This document shows, piece after piece, positions 10,901-20,298 of a stretch of DNA of 50,174 bases. Under the pieces are notes generated by a model. The model worked only from the letters and a program-made list of their open reading frames with translations. It was not told the origin of the DNA and searched no databases. A program made the translations under genes and the position numbers. The DNA is from Zygnema circumcarinatum (lineage: Eukaryota > Streptophyta > Zygnematophyceae > Zygnematales > Zygnemataceae): assembly GCA_037447605.1 (NCBI GenBank), contig CM074814.1, positions 1,153,654 through 1,203,827 on the forward strand, written 5' to 3'. How positions within the stretch are numbered: position 1 is the first letter of the stretch; each line of letters begins with the position of its first letter.

Positions 10901-12306
10901 AGCGGCTCCAACCATTGTACTACTGCAGTCCGCTGCTTTGCATTTACACTTCTAACTATGCCAATTCTTCTACCCTGAGCACCATCACCGTCCTCTGCGT
11001 ATACTTCCTGGCTTCTCTCAACAACATATTCTTCTGGCCAAAAGTCATTATCACCCACGTGATGGACATGAAGCAAAGAGCATGCGTCAAGGTTGTAACT
11101 TGTCGTTCCATCTTGCCAAAGAACATCCACCTTCGTCTCCGTCCGTATAACCTGTAAAGCATACTCCCAATTTTCATCCTTTCTCCCACATCTTCTCCGC
11201 TCCTTCATATCCGTTTTTTTCTTCCTCCTCTTCTGCCCAAACGTTGTTGTTTCCCCCCCTGTCGAGCTCCTTGCAGTGCCGTGGTTGCTGGAAACAGGTG
11301 CAGATTTCACCTCAATTGCATCTCTGTCAGCTCTCGCTCCCTCAGCCTCATTCGTTTCACAATCCTCAGCACTATTCCCTTCTGCAGGTTGCTCCCGCCG
11401 CGCTTCATCGTGCCATCCAGGTGGCGGCAGTGCGTAGTCTCCCACTTGCCAGCTCGTATGCTTGAACCAATTTAACGGAATTAGGTCTTTTCCAGAAACG
11501 TGATTAGGAGGTGCAGCTGCAGCTTGCTCATCGCCCTCCGGCGAGTCCCCTCCTGTACACATCCAAAAGATGCTAACGCTTCCCGCTTCTACCTTTACAA
11601 CTGTCCCTTCATGATACGGAGGTTGCCATTTTCCTTTCAACCATTCTGCGACTCTAAAGAACCGGGAAGAAGACGCTCGCACCCTTTGCCCGGGAAAATA
11701 CACACACTCACTATCAACATCTGTTGCAGTTTCTCTGACTGGAAACAGGTCCTCAGGATTCACCCCCTCACATTTACACCTCGCTCCGTCATCAAAAACA
11801 ACTGTAACGTCATCCAAAACCTCTTCAACGCGGCCTAACCACATCCCCTTCACCACATAACTCCCTGTCACAATTGTCCTCGGCTTCTGCAGCTTCATTG
11901 TATCTACACCCACCATCTTCTCTCCAGCAGGATGCTGCAAATCTGCTTTTATATCCACTCCCACCACTGTCCCTGTCTGTCCAAGCGGCTCTGAAGCTCT
12001 TGCAACGATATTCCCGTGAACAAGCGCACGATCGATCACTACCAGAGACCCAATTCTTTCCACAGATTCTGCCGGGGAGTTCAGCCAGCACACTCGCGCG
12101 TGCCCGGGAGGGATCTCGTCTTCACCGTCCTCATCATCTCCCTCATCCTCGCTATCGCTCTCACCCGCCACGCGGGACACGAAGCCCACTATGGACGGAT
12201 TGCCCGCCTTCTCCACCACGTCTTCCGAGAAGAGCTCAACAATGGTTCCAGCAGCCACCGGCGGAGCCATGGCTTCCCTCTCCCTTCTGCCCTCCCTCCC
12301 AGCCAT
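7981..12306 (-). CDS. UBC23: Large ubiquitin-conjugating enzyme E2, UBC23/UBE2O family
   Basis: Hybrid E2/E3 enzyme of the UBE2O family, which includes plant UBC23 and the phosphate regulator PHO2/UBC24. Four exons join in phase 0: 12306-10447, 10169-10038, 9671-8577, 8415-7981, giving 1173 residues, close to plant UBC23 (about 1100). The N-terminal 620 residues hold the conserved SH3-like regions (VERIGSLVVIDRALVHGN, GKWQPPYHEGTVVKVEAG, FWPEEYVVER). Exon 2 has SIYVVSKEDGE and DGASWETV, typical of the family. The UBC fold covers roughly residues 915-1070, with catalytic Cys about 1005 in NGKVCLSLLNTWTG; the tail PYFNEAGYE is also typical. A second Met 12 codons on (MAPPVAAGT) may be the true start. 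Residues about 680-910 are low-complexity, acidic linker. Length and exon content favour UBC23 over PHO2. Confidence 0.95.
8463..8570. repeat. 54-bp tandem duplication in UBC23 intron 3
   Basis: The block AACAATTCAAATCAAACTG with its surroundings occurs at 8474 and again at 8528, with few differences. The copy nearer exon 3 ends at that exon's splice donor (8576), and the other copy carries a mutated look-alike of it. Confidence 0.85.
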
Positions 12307-12530
12307 GGCGGCTCCCCCTCCTCCTTATAAAACTTGGAAGGGGGCGCTGCCGTGGCGACACGTGGCGCGCCGCATTCGGACGAACGACGGCACCTTGTAC
12401 GGCCCCGGCCCAAAGTTCCAGTTCCGTCGTTCCATGTACGAAATTCGAAAAATATGGACATTAGCTCGTTTGACATGAAGGGTCATGGCGTGGGTCATGG
12501 CCTCATGAGGGTCATGAGAGTGGTCACGTG
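12307..12530 (-). promoter_or_regulatory. Candidate promoter of the UBC23-like gene with two G-boxes
   Basis: CACGTG palindromes at 12359-12364 and 12525-12530 are plant G-boxes bound by bZIP and bHLH factors. A GTACGG site lies at about 12397. Between about 12475 and 12515 there are five short TCATG repeats. Function is inferred from position only. Confidence 0.4.
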
Positions 12531-13559
12531 TCGGCCTGTCCGGCCATCGTGCTGTCCTAGCTGGCGAATCGGACGGTGGAGCTGTGAGTTCTCCGAACGG
12601 CTTCCGTGGGGTTTAAAGATTGTACGGTAATAGGGTTTTATACGGCGCTGGTTTGCATGGCCCTGCATGCATGCATGGCCGCTCGACGGCTGCCGGCGGA
12701 GGCTGCCGAGGGGTTTCCTCTCATTCGTCCTCCCGCGCGTTGAGGAATATATGGTTAATAATCCGGATTTTACCTTTTATCGTCGTTATTTCCCCAACAG
12801 TTGTTTTTCTTTTCGAAGGGGCTACCTTGGAAGGTGGCTCGATGCCAGCTTGAGTCTGTCTGGAAAGAAAGCCACCAACGGGCGGGCCTTGCCTTGCGGG
12901 ACTGTGCAAGTAAGGTACAAGTCTAGCGCAGTTCCTCTCTGAGAGTATCCGAGGCTCCTGGTGTTCTCGGATGTCTTCGTTTTAGAAAGCTAGGAGGGGT
13001 GCAAGGGTGAGTGTTCCAGAAACTCCACTGGATTTGCGAAATGATTATTTTTAGCCATTTTAGGAAAGAGGAGGGGAGGGGAGGGGGGAGGGGGGAGGGG
13101 GCAGGGGGGAGGGGCCATGGAGGGAGGGAGGGAGAGGGAGAGGGAAAAGGAGAGACACGCAAACTCTCGTAGCTTCAAACCAAAGTTGATCTCATTTCAG
13201 AATTTCCCTAAAGGGGAGTGCTTGTCACTTTATGGTCCCAATTCTTCCTGCGAGGAGGAGCCGCCCTTCACCTGAAAAGCAGCGTCTCACCTCCTGTCCA
13301 GCTACGCTTGCATTGTGAGAGAGCAGCTGTCCTGACTGCACGTGAAAAAGCTAAGCGCTACTGCTGCTGCTGAAAGGCATTGTGGAGCGACACAGTTGGA
13401 ACCGCGGGAGGAGATAATACAGTGGGAGACTACCACTAGCTTGTCCTGTTCTCCTTCACTCTACCTAAACAAGCAGAAAATGTAACCTAAGATACATCAG
13501 TCAAGCACGCCAAAGTCTTCCAATTGACCTGAGAGTGACATTGTGCTTCATGAGCACTA
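12531..13559. other. Intergenic region between UBC23-like and RCC2-like genes
   Basis: Contains a GTACGG site near 12621, a TGCATGCATGCATG run near 12660-12675 and a G-rich (GGGGA)n block at about 13063-13150. The stretch next to 13560 must include the RCC2 3' untranslated region. No exon could be supported. Confidence 0.45.
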
Positions 13560-16500
13560 TCACTTTTTCGCACGGCCTCTCCCTCTTCCTCTCCCACGCC
13601 CTCGCCCTCCCTCTGCTTCGCTTGCTTCCTTGCTTGCTGCTGCGGTCCCTCTCCCTCTCCCGCTCCCTCTCCCTCTCCCCCGCCCTCGCTTTGGTGCAGA
13701 TGCGGCCCCTCTACCTCGCCCCCTACCCTTCCGCTTTGAGCCGACCTGCTCCTCTTCGTCCTCCTCCTCTTCCTCCTCTTCCTCCGCGCTGTTCTCCTCC
13801 TCTGCAGAAGACAAAGAAGACCCACTTAAAAAAAAAAAAAAGGCACACAAAGGAGCCCTTCTTTTCAAAAAAAAAAAAAAAAAAAAATTCTCTTCACAAT
13901 ATATGCTCTGAGACTATAGAAAGGAGGTTCAATCATGAAACTGGCTATACCACCATTATAAGTAGGTTGATCATTATTATCAAAACACTCTCAGATGAAA
14001 AAGTATTGGCTCCCAGCTACGGTATCCACTCGAAAACATTCCATCCCTTAAGCAGGTGAAGAAATACTTCATACCAGCATCATCCTCCTCAGGCTCGAAC
14101 ACTGGCAGCTGCATACAACAATTTTGACAGAGCCCCCCACCCCAAAAACTGAAAATGTGAACCCCTCGATCCTCTTTAGTCGCAACTTATGGGGGAAAAA
14201 AAAAAAAGTCGTTGCCTCTTGTCCAGCTCAATTACTTCATGAAACTGGAGAGGAAACAGCTCTCACCTTTTCTATGATTTCTGGTCGTTTGCTGCGTGAA
14301 ACCACAAACAAACTGTGGCCCACTCCGCATGCAACCCTGTCACGTCCCACCCCCTCCAAGTCCCAATTTGAGTTCCATGGAAGTTTCCATGACTGAATTC
14401 TACTGACTGCTGTACGGCAAGAAGGTACAACATAGTCCAAATGATCAACAAATTATTGTCGAGCTACAGCGGACGAACTTATATAAATCAGTTACAAGCA
14501 GGAGAGAAAACCGTGGTATTTCACCGAATCACATGCGTCCCCTCCAAAGCATCCACTTTTTTTGGCGCTGCAGAAGACCTGCTCTTCCCCCCCTTGCAAC
14601 TCATCACTTCCAGAAGGGAGAAGGGGGGAGGGAGGGGGAGGGTCAAAACGATTGACCATACAGCAAGAGCCATCGTCATCTAATTTCTACCTTCTCTACC
14701 ATAATGTCTGCTATCTACTCTCTCAGCCGAGCAGGCTTAAGAAGCCCACTCCGCAGCTTGCACTAGAAAACAAAGTCATGTGGGAGAGAGAGGTAGAGAG
14801 AGGGAGATAGTGAGAGGCAGCAGGCCCATACTTAGGGCCGGACGGGCCGTAGCCGAGTTCCCCATACAGCGCGGTCCCCCACGTAATGCATGACTCGTCC
14901 GCGGCGACGGCAGAACTCATGTTCCCGCAAGCCATGCTGCGGATGTTCCATCCACTGCATGGCCCCTCTCTCCCACTCCCACTCACTCCGCACTCTATAC
15001 AAATACAAACATAGCATAGCCTTCTTGTCTCTGTTGAATGTAGTGGACTCTTTGTGAAGAAAGTAGAGCGATGCTAATAATCGAATTTCTTGGCTTATGT
15101 CAGCTTTAAAGTCCAGGAATCTACAAAGAGTACACTGCACAGTAACTAGGACTTTTGCAAGGGAAACAAACCTGAGGTCCATGTGTGCTTTTGGATACAT
15201 CCAGTTGTCACCTGTAGCCTTCACCTTCCCCCACATGTACAGCTGACCTCCACCTGCCCACTCCTCTCGCCCCCCCCCAAAAATTCACGCTGAAAACTGT
15301 TAAGTCGAGGTGAGTCAAGTCGAGTCAAGGAAATTCAAGCAGAGTCAAGCCAGGTCAAGTCAGCCGACTGGTCTCTCCCAGCCATAGCGACATACCTGCA
15401 GTGCAGGCAGAGAAGGCAGCCCCTGCTGCCACCACGCCTGATGGCGGCACGATATTGGCCCGCTGGAAATCTTCCACTTTTCGCGGCTTCCACTCATCCT
15501 TTTGTTCGCGATGGCCCAATCTGTGCTGCCCCTAAACAGGGCTTCTCAGCAGTCTGCCAAAACTTCCACAATACAAAACAAAGGAATCAAACACATTCTT
15601 CAATATGGAACCCATCCGGTTTAGCATCGCTCAGCTGTATCAAATGAGGTATTGCATCTGCCCCGACATTGTATCGCGAAACCGATATTATAGCAGGAAC
15701 GATATTGTATCGCCATCAATACTACAACGATGAAGATATTGTATCGTCGTCGATACCACAACGATGAAGATATTGTATCGCCAGCGATATTACAACGATA
15801 AATATATTGTATCGTCATCGATACAGTACTGGAAACGAGTTGTATCGCCATCAGCTGTACCGAGATATTGTATCATTGCAGATACAATATCGGTAACAAT
15901 ATTGTATCGCCATCGATACTACAACGAAGATATTGTATCGCCATCGATACTTCAACGATGAAGATATTGTATCGTCATCGATACCACAACGATGAAAATA
16001 TTGTATCGCCACCGATACTGACACGATAAATATATTGTATCGTAATCGATACAGTACTGGAAACGAATTGTATCGCCACCAACTGTACCGAGATATTGTA
16101 TCGTTACAGATGCTATATCTGTAACGATATTGTATCTTCATCGATACTAGAACGATGAAAATATTGTATCGCCATCGATACTACAATGATGAAGATATTG
16201 TATCGTCATCGATACCACACCGATAAAGATATTGTATCGTCACCGATATTACAACAATAGATATATTGTATCGTTATCGATACCACGATGAAGATATTGT
16301 ATCGCCACCGATATTACAACTATATATACAATATATATATTGTATCGTCGTCAATACAGTACTGGAAACGAATTGTATCGCCACCAACTGTACCGAGATA
16401 TTGTATCGTTAGAGATACTATACCGGTAACGATATTGTATCGTCATTGATACTGTACCGATGACGATATCCAATTTGACTCGATACTGTATCGATAACGA

Positions 16501-19500
16501 TATCGTATCGCCGTCGATATTGCATCGAGAGAGATCAAAAAACACAGAGAGCAGTTTGGTGGGCAGCAAGGGGAGCAGTGTGAGGGGAGCGGGGCGGCGC
16601 TCTCACCTCCCATAGCCTCCATAGCCCCACCTGCTTCCACAGCCCTCTCAGATCATTAGGGTTCGGGCCAAGCCAGCCAGTGGGAGGGAGGGAGGGAGTG
16701 GGGGAGGGAGGGAGGGAGGGAGGGAGGGGTTGCGGCTCAAAGGGAGAGAGAGAGGGTGAGAGAGAGCAGACCCTCACTCACGTGTACACGAAGCCGTCGG
16801 AATCCACAGCAACTGCAAAGGGGCCGAGGCATGGAAATCAATGTCAAATTCAGATTACTTTCAAGTTTTTCTTTTTCATAAAAACATAAAAAATGGGAGC
16901 TGCTACAGTTATCGTATTGTTATTGCCGCTGATCAGCAGGATGCTTCAGTACAAGAATTGCTTCTCTTGAGATCATATGAACTAACACTAACACAAATCA
17001 CTAACACTAAACTAACGCAAAAAGAAATTGGCAGACTCTCGTTTACCAAAAAGTTTCCACAGTCTTCACAGTTATGTAGGCTTTAATTATTCATCATGGA
17101 GGTGACAAGGAGGCCCTTCTCCCAAATCCCCTCCATCCCATAGCTCATATTACCATACAACAATGCAGTGCTTTTTTCACCCTAAGTCCAAACTCCTGCT
17201 ACTCTTCCTTGCAATCAGAAATGGGGCTTTTCTAATGAAGGAGGCAACAACAAATTGGGAAATTTTCAAAGACGGGAAATACGGCTCCGAAAGTAATTTT
17301 GGTTACCTGTGTGGTTGTTGCCGCAGGCAACCTTCTCGACCTTCACAGAGGCGAGGGCGGAAATAGCGCGAGGGGTTGGCTGGGGTTCATGCACGAGCTT
17401 CACTGAGGAGTCCTTTGCATTGTACTGCTACCCGCCAAAAGCAAACGCACCAAAATTACTCGAGAGAGAGGGGGGGGGAGCGAGAGCGAGAGCGAGAGCG
17501 AGAGAGGACGAGGGAGAGAGAGCGAGCGAGAGAGAGAGAGAGGGGGAGCGAGAGAGAGAGGACAAGGGAGAGAGAGGGAGCGAGAGAGAGAGAGATGGGG
17601 GAAGCGAGAGAGAGAGAGGAAGAGGGAGAGAGAGGGAGCGAGAGAGTGTGGGGGGGAGCGAGAGAGAGAGAGAGAGGAAGAGGGAGAGATAGGGAGCGAG
17701 AAGAAGAGGGAGAGATAGGGAGCGAGAAAGAGAGGGGAAGGGAGAGGGAGGGTGAGAGGAGAGAGAGGGGGAGAGGACGAGGGAGAACGTTACAACCAAT
17801 CAGGTCCCTCCCTTCATCGTGTGATGAACACGTATGACAAAAGGATCTAATTTACATGGTTATGCACTGCTTTTCAGCCAAGTCCCATATCAATTTTTTT
17901 CCTTTTACATTTCGATTTTTTGTTTATTTTTTCCATAGTTTTTTGGGTTGACCTGATTGTCAGTGCCATGGCCCAGCTGGCCGTACTGGGGGAGGCCAGC
18001 TGTCATAATTGTGGCCTTCTCATTGGTGGTGAGCCACACAGTGAACTCCGATCCGCACGCGACACGTGTCGCTGCAGAGACCAGCGTCCGTACGGGACTG
18101 CGCTGCAGCTCTGCATGCATCGCAAGAGGCAGACATTGCAGAAAAGTAGGGCAGAAAAGGAGAGCTTTTGGATAGGGAAAGCTGAAAGAAAGAAATTTCT
18201 CCAAGAAATTCACTTCAGAATGCTGGGAATACTCACCATTCCTTATCGAGCCTGTTCCCAGCTGCCCATGTTGATTGCTGCCCCAAGAATATGAGCTGCA
18301 CACCCTCCTCAGCTTCCTGTTAGTGCTTTTGCTGAGCTTCCAGCATTGAAATTTCTTTGCTACGATTTTTTTCCACAAAATTTTTTTCCATTCAGCCCTC
18401 AGCTTATAAGAGCCTCGACGTTTCTCACCTGCCATCATTGGTCACCACCAAAGTGTGGTGCTTTCCGGCAGCTGCTCCGACGACTACCTGCCTGCCTTCC
18501 ATGCTTTGCTGTTAGGGCGATTTTCTTGTCTGATCTTCTTCTTCGGCCATGTCTGACACAGCCTTGAATTTAAAAGGAAGTACTCAAGATCAACAGTGAA
18601 ACAGTATCTGAAAGCCCTTCGTTTCCTCTCAGTTACTTCAGAGTGGCAGCAAGTGCCAATTTTTGAGAGGGTGCCACCCAACCCCATAAGCCAAAAGGAA
18701 AAGAAAGGTTTTCTAAAAGAGATCGCATAGAGACACTCACTTGGCCAGCCCTGCAACTATGGTGGGTTCCGGCCTCACTTTCAAGTCGCCATGGCCGAGT
18801 TGCCCGTTCTGAGATGGCTCGCCTCCCCCCTTACAAGCTTAGTATCTGCCTTGTGCTATGCATGTGCCCTGCTTGCATCGTAACTGAAGGTAAGAGAGGG
18901 CCATTTTTACATCTCGCCTTTGAATAAATGGCCTTCAATTGGTGACAAGCAGCAATATACTTTGTGAGCTGCAGTTGCATCACTTCTTTTTTGCACACCT
19001 CATTTCGTCCCCATGTGAAGCAACGGCCGTCCACGTCGACAGCAACACAGTGACACGAGGCTGCACATGGAGGCACTGTTAGCAGACATTTTTGGGACAG
19101 GAAAATGCAGCTCTGGCAAGTGAGGAATGCCCAACAGTAGGCCGACTGCCAAAACGGACTTGTTAGGTCAAATGCACTGCACTTTAGTTGGGGATAAAAC
19201 AACGACATCATGATTTCAAATTGGGCAAAGGCTGATGGTTCAGACCTCCACTGCCATTTAAATGGTTGAGCCGAGGACAGGATAAACCATGTTAACAAAC
19301 CAGCTCTCAATGTTGAGTAGGGAGGGCAGTGCAGCAATGCAGGTGCTTTTGGATTTTTTTTTTTTGTTCACATGAATCAGTAACAATGCAGGTGCAATGA
19401 GGTCAATTTTTTCAGGCGAAAAGCAGGACAGCAAATATTGAACTGAGACCCTGTAGACAAGCTCCTTTGATCCTGAAATGTTAACTCGAGGACACCAAAA

Positions 19501-19929
19501 GCAAGGCCGAGACGATTACACTAAATTCTAAGCTGAGTAGTCTTATATTGTTGACCTGACGGCGCAAGAATACGGATATCGCAAAGCAAAGACTCACCTC
19601 TTTCCATTCTTATGCCCTTCCTTCATGTTCCTCTGAACGTGCTATATTGCTATATATTCTGTAACTTTGCAAGCATTCACAAGCCAATGCAGCTGACATA
19701 ATGTGGAATTTAAAGCCATACCTGAACCAGCAGCCACCACTGCGATAGAGACATCCTTCAGTGCTCCCAGACGATGCGGCCCAGTCAATGAAGGATAGCG
19801 GCGAGCCCTTTCCTCCTTATCTCCACCCTTTTTTTTGGCATCAGAGCGTCCCACGAAAGCCCAGTCAGTGCTTCCGCAGAAGACCAACTCTCCACCTTCC
19901 GTCTCTATCTCCTCCTTCTTTTCTGCCAT
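13560..19929 (-). CDS. RCC2: RCC2-like regulator of chromosome condensation, RCC1-repeat protein
   Basis: Seven-bladed RCC1-type beta-propeller, nearest to animal RCC2 and its plant orthologue. In animals RCC2 acts at the chromosomal passenger complex and on small GTPases; the plant role is less known. Sixteen exons keep phase: 19929-19722, 19060-18999, 18808-18741, 18491-18429, 18295-18237, 18110-17953, 17424-17307, 16812-16782, 16630-16607, 15520-15396, 15253-15172, 14954-14832, 14578-14525, 14336-14267, 14108-14075, 13801-13560. They give 506 residues, against 522 in human RCC2. Visible motifs include GRCFTWGRNE, NGQLGHGD, TAGLPQYGQLGHGTDN, TWGYGGYGRLGH, TGDNWMYPK and WGTALYGELGYGPSGPK. 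The last exon adds a Glu/Asp run and an Arg-Gly-rich tail ending GRAKK, probably a nuclear, nucleic-acid-binding end. One exon is only 24 nt. Confidence 0.95.
15298..15362. repeat. Degenerate GTCAAG repeats in RCC2 intron 10
   Basis: About seven loosely spaced copies of GAGTCAAG or GGTCAAG occur within 65 bases, near the splice donor of exon 10. Confidence 0.6.
15633..16527. repeat. Palindromic GATATTGTATCG repeat array in RCC2 intron 9
   Basis: About 900 bases built from units of the form GATATTGTATCG, a short spacer, CGATAC, then ACAACGATGAA. Each unit can form a TATCG/CGATA hairpin. A longer block containing CAGTACTGGAAACGA and ACTGTACCGAGATATTG recurs near 15826, 16053 and 16350, so there is a higher-order repeat of roughly 230-300 bases. 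It fills most of the intron between the 24-nt exon and exon 10. Confidence 0.9.
17460..17785. repeat. (GA)n-rich microsatellite in RCC2 intron 6
   Basis: A continuous GAGCGAGAGAGAG-type purine tract of about 325 bases. On the sense strand of the gene it is a CT-rich tract upstream of the acceptor of exon 7. Confidence 0.95.
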
Positions 19930-20298
19930 TCCGCAGATATTAGCAGCTTCTCCAAGGCCTTCTCCACTTCCTTCCGCAACAACAGCAGAGTTGTTGGAAG
20001 CGCTTTTTGAAGGAATGAAGAGCTTGTCTGAAGGATTTGATCTTCACTCTTTCTTAGAGATTCGTGAAGTCGCTCCGCTAGAATCGCTTCAACCGTTTGC
20101 GCACTTTTGTCACCCTCCAAAAGACACTTCCGAGCGCATCTTCTATCAGGAGACCTCTGAAGAATCTTTCGTTGCGTACATACATTCAGCGCAACAGCAC
20201 GACAGTTGAATTGAAAGGAACGCTCCTCGCCTTCCGGTAGAGAGCGTGCCCAGCAAGCAATACGATCAAGTTCTCTCTCCGTCTTCTGGATTTTCTCC
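19930..20298. promoter_or_regulatory. Shared 5' region of divergent RCC2-like and NDUFAF6-like genes
   Basis: 369 bases separate the two start codons. Both strands stay open across most of it: a 138-codon ATG frame on the minus strand (20321-19905) overlaps the RCC2 start codon in another frame, and a long frame exists on the + strand. Neither resembles a known family. The region is presumably a bidirectional promoter plus two leaders. Confidence 0.5.

Noticed and set aside
13535-14059. 174-codon + strand frame opposite the RCC2 last exons
   Set aside because: Antisense to the phase-consistent RCC2 exons; the Ser/Pro/Leu composition comes from the complementary Arg-Gly codons.
15621-16569. 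Several Tyr/Ile/Asp-rich frames on the minus strand
   Set aside because: They translate the GATATTGTATCG repeat inside an RCC2 intron.
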